DNA from: Oscheius dolichura
Taxonomy: Eukaryota > Nematoda > Chromadorea > Rhabditida > Rhabditidae
DNA length: 64,000 nucleotides
Direction: 5' to 3'
Assembly (NCBI GenBank): GCA_932521035.1
Contig: OW051493.1
Coordinates: forward strand, 9,694,001-9,758,000
Shown: positions 55,193 to 64,000 of the stretch, in pieces
How positions within the stretch are numbered: the first letter of the stretch is position 1
Layout of the letters: the number at the start of each line of letters is the position of its first letter
The notes under the pieces: model-generated
What the model was told of the DNA's origin: nothing
Databases searched by the model: none
The model's input: only the letters and a program-made list of their open reading frames with translations
Made by a program: the position numbers and the translations under genes

Positions 55193-56654
55193 AGGGGATC
55201 GGATTATCGAGGACCGGGCCGGTTTCAGCGCCCTAATGCGGGATTGTCGAGTTCTACCCTTCTTCCAGTACCATAATCAGACCATTTATCCCTTCTTCTC
55301 CCTCTTCTAGATTGTTATAGATCAGAATTTGACCCTGGAATTTTAGAAATTTGCCAGAAAAAGACTATACGACCGTGAGACGAGATGGCGCGGCCTAAAA
55401 CTTGAAAAAGGCGCCCTATGCCTCTTTTATTACAGTTATCTGCCTACTTTTGTATTATTATATTATTGAGAGGGTATATAATTATAAAATATTATTTAAA
55501 CTACTTCAATTTTCCAATAGAAAGCAGAAAATTCCGGGGAAGGGGCGCGAAGTTCGCCAAAATTCGAAAAACGGGATCTCGCTCTCTTTATGATACCGTA
55601 ACCCGCCTATGTTAATTTTAATTGGATTACATTTAATCTTGAAAACTAAAAAAATAGTCTCTCCAGCCCTCTAAAACTCCTTCTTTCCCTGAAAGACCCA
55701 CCCAAAATGCAGGAAGGATCCCCAGTTCCCGGCTACTTCCCCTCTTCCTCTCCCGCGGTCTAATTACTCTGTTACACGAATTCATCATTAAAAAACTCTG
55801 TTGTTCAGTCGTTTAATTACTCTCTAACCAGCTTAATTACCGCCTTTTTTTGTTTTGTAAACAATTTGAAACAAGTAGAGCGGCAAACCTGTGACTGCGT
55901 TGAACTGGCTCCCTCTGGTAGAGACCGGCCATTGGGATGGGGCAGAGCTCGGACATTTTTGAGATTTCCTGAAACTGGGAAGACTTTTAATAGAAAACGG
56001 ACAAATCACAGTAAAATTTAAATGGAAGAGAGGCGGGAAACAGATTTTAAAGGTCTATAACCAACTAATAAACGAGGGAACATCTGTTCTCGAGGCAATA
56101 ATGAGGAGAGAACACCAGGGAGCGGGGAGGAGGGGTGTTTACGGGTCCGGCAAGGAAGAGTTCAACTTTTTTTCTGATGGGACAGAAAGTCAATTGGTCT
56201 AGTGGATTTCCTGAATTGGGGAGAGAAGCAAATTGAGAACGGGATCAGCAAAAAAGGAAAGAAAACGAAGGTTCCTGTCTCAGGGCGGTCTAGGGCCTGG
56301 AAATGATCCCAGAACGAAAAAATTGGAATTTTTTACTCGTTTGGGGACACGTTAACTAATTTTTAGAGTCTCTGGAATCTTTAAAAGGCTATACATTTGG
56401 ATTTTATAGAAATAAAAAGAAGAAAGTGAGAGGAGAAGGTGCAGAGAGGTGAATGGCCTCCACGAGATCATGATGTCTATTGAATTAGAGCGGAAATAAC
56501 TAATTTCCACTGTTGCTACAAATTCTTATGATTGTGTAGGAAGGAAATGATGCGAGAAAGAAAGAAAATTTAGTCAGCCGGTACAAATTAGGCCCGAGTT
56601 CATTTTCATTTTTCAGAAGGGGTTTGAAAATCGGAAAAGACAGTAAAGCCAGCT

Positions 56655-56830
56655 TATTGGCTTTAAAATATTTAGAATTTTGTGCTGATTACGAATAACT
56701 AATTTAATAATTATAAAAATATCGAAAAATGGCTAAAAAATGGATATAAAGTTGAAATTTGGTTCAGCGAATTTCGTCCAACGCGCGCCAAGCAACGGAC
56801 GCCTGTTGTTTACGCACAATGGCGCGCCGT
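56655..56830 (+). repeat. M3 repeat, full-length intergenic copy
   Basis: It runs from GTGCTGATTACGAATAACTA to CAACGGACGCCTGTTGTTTA and is the best reference copy outside an intron. It is flanked left by TTTAAAATATTTAGAATTTT, also present at 34390. Confidence 0.82.
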
Positions 56831-57498
56831 TACCACAGGCTAGAAAACGCTTCTCCTGCTCCTTTTTAGTAATTTTTTTACTGTAACCCATTTCTATCAT
56901 GTTGACAACCCTTTTTTTATAGACAAAACGCGGTTTTCCCCCAGAAATTAGACCCTGATACCCCAAAGAACAAAGAAAGGCCAAGCGGCGGAATGCAATT
57001 CCAGCTGGGGCCCTTGAGTCATCCTGTCCCCCTTTTCCAGCTGCATCTGACTTGTTCATAAATCTTAATTTATTAGTCTCGCCTGGAAGTTTCCTTCCTC
57101 CAGGTGCAATCGCCCTTGCAAACCGGCTGGATAGGTAATAAATTAAATTATTTCTCCGGCACCTGCCAGCTGGGAGACGCTGATATTGATTATCGCTCCG
57201 GTAGCGGGAAAAGAGGAAATTTTGAATAGGAAAGAGAAGGAGACCTGGCTCAGGTTACCCCCAGGTTGTGGATGACGTTATTTGTTTGTGTTCTAATTTG
57301 TGGATTTTAATCTTCTGAAAGGGAGGCCAATTCCAAAAACAAAGGAAAGAGAAGGCTATATTAATCAGTCACCCTTTGAAGGGGGAGCTGAGCTGTCTAC
57401 CCGCTCCTCTCTCTAATTTACCACCACCAGAGACAATTGGGTCTGGAAATGGAGGAGAGGAAGAACGGGATGTTTTGACTAACGGAGGGTGAGGGTCT

Positions 57499-57712
57499 TT
57501 TAACTTTGTCTAGCCGCTTGGAGGGTCTGCCGGGTAGTACGGGAGTTATTATCCCAGTCGAAGGCCCCAGACAGGCTGGCCTGCTCCTTGGCCTTTTCTA
57601 AGACCGGGTAGAGCAAAACCTCCCTGATTCCTAGAGAGAGATGGTGGATTGAGCCTAATATCTGGGACAGGAAGAGGAGGAAGAAGAGAAGGACGGCGAA
57701 AGGACGAGGACA
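57499..57712 (-). CDS. Possible terminal exon, unassigned
   Basis: After a 60 bp pyrimidine tract ending TGTCCCAG on the minus strand, an open frame begins ILGSIHHLSLGIREVLLYPV, continues LEKAKEQASLSGAFDWDNNS and ends LQAARQS with a stop at about 57500. Composition is protein-like and helical. A second frame ends GAGQPVWGLRLG and a stop. Nothing upstream could be joined with confidence. Confidence 0.25.
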
Positions 57713-59264
57713 GGGAGGAGGACAAGAAGAATGACCGGCTCGGATACGAGAACATGGTGCCGTCAATCAGTCAGATAGGGCAGATTGCCCAGAGTGTGAG
57801 ATGAACAGAGTTGGGAAGAGGAGGACGAGATTCTACCAGCCGTGGCCATCTGCCTAGGCAGATCCGGATCTACGCCTTTTTGGTCCATATTATGGACTGG
57901 ATCGGAGCCTTGAGAAACTGCCCTCCTCCGTAAACTGGGAGACGGATTGAGGGCGGGAAGAGGACGAGAAGGGGGAGGAGGACGATGAGGGGACGAGGAC
58001 AAGGATGGGGGATGAGGCCGGGAAGGAGGAACAGGACGAAAGGGGTTGCCGGCGCGGAGACGAGCTCCGGGATGCCCGATCCAAAACTTCATGATCCACC
58101 GCGACGTTAATGTATAGAAACTGCCCTGGATCCAGGTATTAGGCGCCTGTTTTTTTTAGGAAGAAACGGGGAAGCTGTGGGAAGCCTTCCTCTCGTGGGA
58201 CCTGTGACTAGCCTTCTTGGCTCCTTCCCTGTTTAAAATAAAAAAGAAATAGAGATCGCCAGAAGCCGCTGTTTTTTTCATAGGGTGGGAGCACTTTCCC
58301 CGGCTGAATAAAAGACAAGACAAAACGAGAGAAAGAAAGCAGGCTCGGAGGTCTCTCTCTGCCCATTCTTTTGGTCCTCCCAGCCGGCCGGCTGTCCCTA
58401 TTCGCGGATGACCGAAAAACAATAAACGAAGTCATCTGGAAAAATAAGGGGAGAGGATCCTAAAGACTTGGAGAAAGGATTGGGAAAAACAAAACTGGTC
58501 ACGAGCCATAAGAGAGAGGGAGGGAAGGAGCTGCTGCTTGACTTGACGCTCTAAAGTGCTTTATAAGTGGGTCTCAAATCAGCCGGGCCCGGGACTTCAA
58601 AGAGGGAGGCTGTAATCTGGCCGAGAAGGGGGAAAGAGGCTGGAAATTGATACTCATAAAAAATGGAGGTGTTTGTCTCTCCGTCGCCATGCTTTAAAGG
58701 GGAGAGAAAGGAGGGGGGATAGGGGTCGAGCCGAGCTATTTATGTTGTTGTTACATGTTTAATGAGGAGGAGAACGAGAGGAAGGGGGAGGAGACCACAC
58801 ACACGGGAGGATGGCCGCGTCTCTTAGCGCCGGGAGGACGAAAAGACACGGGACTATTAGCCGATGAATTAATCACGGCAGGGATCAAAAATGGAGAGAT
58901 TATAGAGAGTTTTTGTAGGGAGAAGAAAATAGGGAAGAGGGAAAGATATGTGAGAAGAGGACTGCAGACTTTGGTCATTGGTAGATGGGATAAGATATTC
59001 TAGGGAGCTGGAAAATTGGAGGGAGAACGCCAGTGGGAAAAACGGGAAGACGGGACGAGGACTATAAATACAGAGGACATTTCAAAGGGGGACATATACA
59101 AATAACAATTTAGGCTCTCCTAAGGATTTCAGCAGGCTTACGGGGAAAACTAGGAGTGAACAACAGGAATAAGAACGGAAATGACCAGGTCTCAACCAGA
59201 ATAGGGAGGGGGTACTGTAGTTTATTTGGCTTCGTCCTGGATTTGAAGGGGAAACACATTTCCC

Positions 59265-59845
59265 GGCCCAAACAGGCCGTCCCTGGTGTTGTTGAATAAG
59301 AAGAGCTCCGGCGACGAGATCAGGATTTTATTGACCAGCTCGACGAGCTCTATCGAATGAGCTATTGCATATCCATTCAAGTTAAAATTTCGGCCCGTGG
59401 CGCCTGGATCAAGCCCGGGAAGAGATTACCCAAAAATTCAGGTTTCATTTTTACGAATTCCTCTAGCAGATCTTCGTCGCCAGGCTCGATTTACCGGAGG
59501 AAAACTGTATTTGGAGTCAAGAATTACGGTATTCCTGTTAAAACCAGGTATAAACCCGATATTTCCCGGACTAGAAGCAGTATAAAAGACCGGGTAATCC
59601 ATCTCTCGCCACTACTCGTATCCAGTCCCTTCCCTGGGAAGGTCGTCTCTACTCGCCTCTCCACTTGTGTCCTCGTTCACCCGATGAAAACCGACTCCAA
59701 TACGTCTTTTCTCTGTTCGCTGTGAACTACCGTCAAGAGACTAAAGCTTCTTAGAAAATGAAGAAAGGAAGACTGGAACCACTGGCTTCAAGAATAAATA
59801 CTGTTGGAAATAAAGGGACTTGTTCTTGATTCTTTTTGTTATTTG
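59265..59845 (+). mobile_element. M4 LTR-like element, plus orientation
   Basis: This is the inverted partner of 1655-2160. From the left: GTTGAATAAGAAGAGCTCCG, GACCAGCTCGACGAGCTCTA, GGCCCGTGGCGCCTGGATCA, TATAAAAGACCGGGTAATCC near 59580, then AATAAATACTG near 59793 and AATAAAGGG near 59806. The TATA-to-AATAAA distance is about 210 bp. No target-site duplication could be defined by eye. Confidence 0.6.
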
Positions 59846-60889
59846 TCCCGGTTTTTTTGCAGCTAGGGGGTAGAAAGAACTAAAGGAGTCCATTTTTAGA
59901 TTTATCAGGACAAAAAATCCCAGAATCCGGGGAGAAACCTGAGGGGAAAGGAGAGATTGGCTTGTTCTCTGATTATTTACCCCTACGGCTTTTGGCTAGC
60001 CAGAGGATTGCGGACAAAGATTAGCGAGGGGAAATGAGAAATTTCCCTCCTCTATATCTTACGTACTTATCATGAAAAACAGGAGATGAAATTCTCAGGA
60101 AAACTGATTTGGTAAACAGTATCGGGGAGCTATTTCCTACGTCTCCCAGCTTTCGGAAAGAGACGGGGTAGACCATAAATACTGGCTCTTTTAGGCTCCG
60201 GAAATCCCGACTGACAGACGCTGAATTTTTGACTATTTTTGCCTTTTTGACTATTTTTGCCAAAACCTTGGTGTTAAATGTGTGGTTATGAATATTAAAA
60301 GAAGACGAATATACCAAGACAAGGAAGGAGAGAGGAAAAACAGGGAATAATTTGGAATAGGGACCATTTTGTGGCGTTTTTAGGGCCAAAAAGAGCTTTT
60401 AAAATCTAGAAATTGGGATCGGAAAGACCAAAAAGCTTCCCCTGACACCAGAGACGATGTTCTTTCCCGCCGTAATTTGAAGTAATCGCGTGGGAGAGAA
60501 GAGATTCGAGGCGACCGTGACCGGCTGCTGCTAAAGCACGATTTTTATACCTCAAATAGTATATATATCTTTTGATTTGTTTTCTAGTTACCGTGTCTTC
60601 CGACAATTGGTTCGAGCACAGGTTGCTGGAGTCCTATGGCGATAGTTTCCAAGGTCCCGGGGCCGTAGAGTGCCCAGTCTTCGGGATTTCCAGGGCCTAT
60701 CCGGGATTATGAGGTTCTTCACGAGATGGGCTAGCCTGTAGAAAGTTTAGAAACACTTTCAGATCCCTAGAAAATTGGAGAGGGTCCGGTCCGACTTAGG
60801 CTTCACGTGGTACTACCCATGGTAAGAAAGTAATCTCTTCCCGGGTCTGATCGGAGCGGAATGGGGCAAAACCTCCACTAGAATCGAAG

Positions 60890-61060
60890 ACCGATAGCTC
60901 ATTCGAAAGAGCTCGTCGAGCTGGTCAAGGTGAACTAGGTGTCGTTGCGTAGTAGATCTTTGAGGGCTGGAGACTTGGAAATCGTCTGTTTGAGCCGAAT
61001 TTTGTGGTTTACCCACTAAATCGACCCTGACGAAGAAGATCTGATAGAGAAATCCACAAA
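60890..61060 (-). repeat. M4 repeat fragment
   Basis: It contains ATTCGAAAGAGCTCGTCGAG, CTGGTCAAGGTGAACTAGGT and GACCCTGACGAAGAAGATCT, like 51110-51140. It is shorter than the 59 kb element and lacks the TATA/AATAAA part. Confidence 0.65.
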
Positions 61061-63012
61061 AATGGGACTAGGTCGGGGCATACCCACGATTTTGTCGGGT
61101 ACGGGCTAACAGCCATTTTTCCCCCTTCTTTTCCCAAGGAATACGGTATTTTATATGCCAAAATCTAAAAAAAGCCCCCAGCTGACCACCACCACCACCA
61201 GTTTGTCCACCCTCTCCCCCTCCCTCTCTCTCTTTTCTAATCGTCAAGGTCATCCTCTCTCCTCATATTGGCGCCCACTTTTGGCGATTCACTTCCTTCC
61301 TCCGCCCCGGGAGAAATTGCCTGTTTCCCATCGTTTTCTCCCCCTGAAAATCTTGTTTATGTTGCCATGTCCTCTCTCTTCCGTCCTCCTCCTCCCTTCG
61401 ACCTTGCCACCCCAATACTATCTGATGTTCCGCCCAGCAGAGAGAGAGAGAGAGGAGGACAGGATTAGTCCTCGACGGGGCCATATTATGCTAAATAGGT
61501 GCCTGTTCCACTCAGCGGATCATATAGTACTCTCTCCCCCCTCCCCTCCTCGTTTTTTGTATTATTTGTCCCCGAGAGAGAAAGGCCCCCCTTTGGTGGA
61601 TGTGTCAGTAAGCTTTATAGCTCCCCCCCCCCTTTCTCTAGGCGGCATTGCCTTGTAAATATTGGCACACACCCTTGGACGACGTAGTCTCACAAGCCGG
61701 AGAGTCTCTCTCTTTCCACGGCCCGTCACTGACCACGTGAGAGATCTGCCCTGCTCCTCTCTTTTTTTCCTCTATAAAATTCTAATTATTTGAATGTATT
61801 TCCCGATTAAAAATCTCAAAAAAAGGGGGAATTCGGTAAATTGGCGCCTTTTCCGGTACAAATGGTCTTTGGCACCTTTTTTCAGGTCCAGGGCCCAAAA
61901 TCCCAGACTCGGGGACTTCCAAACCTTCCAGGGAGGCGTTTTCATCAAATTTTCTCTCCAGAGACGAATGTCTAGGTCCAGAGAAGAAATGCCTTCATTT
62001 TTTTTTCAAATATAGTCGGAAATAATGGTTCTAGATGGAAAAGGAGGCGCCCTCGAAGCCCTAGTTGCGTTTTTGACCGTCCTAGGACCATTCTATGGGT
62101 CTTTCAGGTCATTTACTGAACCTTAACCATTAAAACAACCCCCCGAATCATAATTTTCTCTTCTAGAGACCTTTTTTTTAATTTTTTTATTTTAAATCTG
62201 CCCAATTTTGGCCGCGAAAAAGCCAAAAAATCTGGATCCTGGAGGAGAAAAAGGCCTTTTCCAATGCCCAGGGCCATTCTGGGAGGCTGGGCCCAGGTAC
62301 CTCTAGACATTTACAACTCCCTATTCAGTCATCTTCCCCTGGCTAAAAATAGTCCCATCCAGTTATTTTTATCGCCCTTCTCCTCTTCCCCCACCCGCCG
62401 GTGTCACTATCTTTGTTTAAAGTTTCAAGCCCCCTGGGCCGTGCCCGACCTTATCAGCTTGGCACCATGGAAGCCTTTCTTCAAACAATTCATTAGCCTA
62501 CGGCCTCCCCTTTCCCAACCATCCTTGGGCACTTTTTTCCCTCGTTTCGTCCTTTCCGCACTGTTGCTTTCGAGGGGATACAATATCCTCCTCCCCCTAC
62601 CCCGGCCGGCCGTGTCAATGACCGTTATCCCTCGAGAAACGAGTCGGATTACCTGGGGGGCTATAGGAAGAGAGGCAGACGGACCGTCATCAATTTAAGC
62701 CTACGGGGGAGGGCATTTAGCATTAGCAGAAGCAGCAGCTAAAAACCACCCTGACGACAACCAGGCGGCGGACGGCTAAAAGTGTCTCGTGTGTGTGCCG
62801 ACGACGGACGGACGCCGGATGAATTCATGTTCGAAATGTTGTGTCTCACGGGCATGACACAACAAAGGGACAACATTTTAGTCTCCCCCCGCCGGCCGGA
62901 GGGGGCTAGTTAAAGTCGTTGTCGCCGTTTCTTGTAGCAATTCCGGGGCTGGTGGGCGAGAAAACAGCCGATTTCTGTTGAATTTTCGAGGGAAATCCAC
63001 GAAATGGCGGGA

Positions 63013-63330
63013 AAATGGAGCCAAGTATGGCGCATTTCCGGTGCAGGCGATCCAGCTTTGCGCTTTTTCGGTGCATAAGATCCCGAAGAGTAAATCAGTA
63101 TGCCAAATATTGTAGAACTCTTGCACGGAAAAAGCGCAAAGATGGCGCGCCAGCATCAGAAATGCGGCTTACTGACCCGGATCCAGTCGAGTGCCACTCA
63201 TTTTTCTTCGTTTTTGGACGCTTTTTTCTCATTTTTTCAGTTCTAAAAATATTCGGCATGCTGTAATTTAATAAATTGAGTCCATTTCCCCGAAAAAACG
63301 CAAAACTTTCCCCAGTAAATAGCGCATTTC
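63013..63330. repeat. M1 MITE plus an adjacent half copy
   Basis: A full copy lies at about 63013-63185 (CCAGCTTTGCGCTTTTTCGG; centre ATGCCAAATATTGTAGAACT). A right-half remnant lies at about 63240-63330 (GGCATGCTGTAATTTAATAA, CGAAAAAACGCAAAAC). Confidence 0.72.
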
Positions 63331-63355
63331 TGGTCTGATCCTTTCCCGCGCACCT

Positions 63356-63444
63356 GCACCCGTAAGATCTCGGCAGCTCGACCTAATTGCGATTTTCCCG
63401 CTTCGAATAAAGAATTTTCAGCTGCCGAGACTGTACAGGTGCGG
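63356..63444. repeat. M2 MITE
   Basis: Ends are GCACCCGTAAGATCTCGGCA and GCTGCCGAGACTGTACAGGT. It lies directly next to the M1 pair, as at 48.5-49 kb. Confidence 0.78.
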
Positions 63445-64000
63445 TAATCTGGCTAAATTCCGACCCGAACCATTGTTTATACTGGAAAATGCCCTCTAAA
63501 TAGCCTCTCCCGCTCCTCTCCGATTGAAAGCAGATTACTTCCCGTCCGCTGGCCGCCGTCCTGTCCCCCGGGTGCCACAAAAACGCCTTATGACCTTATA
63601 CGCAATTGCGTATCTCTCTCCTAAGCGCGTAAAGCCAATTATTCAAGTTCCGCCGGTGCACAAGTACCCGAAATGTTCTTCTTCTTCTTCCCAGTTTTTT
63701 GTCAATATTTCGCTGGTTCAGCCCTCTCCCAAAAGTGGAACGTGTTCCTTCTCCTTCGGGGCTGATTGGCTCATGGATGAATCACATTTCTCAAGGATAT
63801 CAGACGAATTTCCCCATGATCTCAAGGGGTGGATCATCTTTTTTCCCGCGAAAATCTCTCCCGTCCTTTAAAACGATGTAGACTCCTCAAATGGCCCATA
63901 ATTCCCATCTACAGTACCCTAAAATCTTTTTCTACCCTCTATTGAACCACCAGCTTCCCAAATTTCGAATTGTTACTCGATTCCGCTAAATTTTGGACCA

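Larger units (their letters stand above)
50615..57498. other. Gene-poor region rich in repeats
   Basis: No supported exon was found over nearly 7 kb. It holds M4 sequence (50880-51190), a large M2-ended element (52077-52538), CT-rich tracts (52900-52930), G-rich tracts (53295-53315), a degenerate A-core repeat (54330-54690), a long-ended M2 (55093-55192) and an M3 copy (56655-56830). The partial gene at 48-50.6 kb, read on the minus strand, may have upstream exons here. Confidence 0.5.
57713..64000. other. Gene-poor right end of the window
   Basis: No supported gene was found. It contains Arg/Ser/Pro-rich open frames on the minus strand near 57760-58100, CT- and GA-rich tracts (58310-58340, 61210-61240, 61440-61460), an M4 LTR-like element (59265-59845), M4 fragments (60890-61060), an M1 pair (63013-63330) and an M2 MITE (63356-63444). 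A minus-strand 66-codon frame at 60406-60606 (TVTRKQIKRYIYYLRYKNRA) looks protein-like but has no supporting signals. Confidence 0.5.

Noticed and set aside
60406-60606. 66-codon minus-strand frame starting MSEDTVTRKQIKRYIYYLRY
   Set aside because: Protein-like in part, but there are no splice or start signals, no recognisable family, and it lies in a repeat-rich region; kept only as a note.
61155-61658. 167-codon plus-strand open frame
   Set aside because: It is Pro/Ser low-complexity from CT-rich DNA with no start context, splice sites or family resemblance.
1-64000. CRISPR array, bacterial operon or prophage
   Set aside because: No direct-repeat/spacer array; introns and eukaryotic gene families throughout.

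Overview
This is eukaryotic nuclear DNA from a free-living rhabditid nematode, Caenorhabditis-like in gene content and gene structure. Most introns are 45-60 bp with TTTCAG acceptors, some genes have a splice acceptor just upstream of the start codon (probable spliced-leader sites), and introns and spacers are full of TACGGTA/TACAGTA words and palindromic MITE-type repeats. The block ash-2 / glyoxalase II / deoxyhypusine synthase matches, from memory, the C. elegans Y17G7B neighbourhood. The species cannot be named from this window.

Layout. 0.2-7.3 kb: an LDL-receptor class A membrane protein (+), a tyrosine phosphatase (+) and a four-helix membrane protein (-). 7.3-13.2 kb: mostly non-coding, with a DMAC1-like mitochondrial protein (-) and a possible 43-residue two-exon peptide gene (+). 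13.2-22.2 kb: a compact minus-strand run of a Ly6-like GPI-anchored protein, deoxyhypusine synthase, glyoxalase II and ash-2; the last three look like an operon. 22.5-26.7 kb: a bZIP factor divergent from ash-2, then a small basic coiled-coil protein. 27.9-36.6 kb: two tandem membrane-tethered serine carboxypeptidases. 36.9-46.2 kb: a PARP, a secreted two-exon protein and a globin, all on the minus strand. 48-64 kb: almost no recognisable coding sequence; one partial minus-strand gene, the rest repeats.

Repeats. At least five families recur. M1 is a ~160 bp palindrome carrying AGCTTTGCGCTTTTTCGGTG, usually found as side-by-side doublets. M2 is a ~90 bp palindrome with CACCCGTAAAATCTCGGCAG ends. 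M3 is a ~170 bp element holding TTCGTCCAACGCGCG. M4 is an LTR-like element with a TATA box and AATAAA; two near-identical copies lie inverted at the two ends of the window. The fifth is a tRNA-derived SINE family. They sit in introns and spacers and never in the exons I reconstructed.

The genes are mostly unrelated housekeeping and surface functions: chromatin (ASH2), translation-factor modification (DHS makes hypusine on eIF5A), methylglyoxal detoxification and DNA-damage signalling (PARP). I find no clear new multi-gene system. The most unusual items are a gene whose predicted exon 2 lacks an AG acceptor, a promoter-plus-start-codon module carried by a repeat, and the doubled MITEs. Exon borders were assigned by hand from splice motifs, reading frame and family resemblance; each complete model keeps one open frame to a stop.
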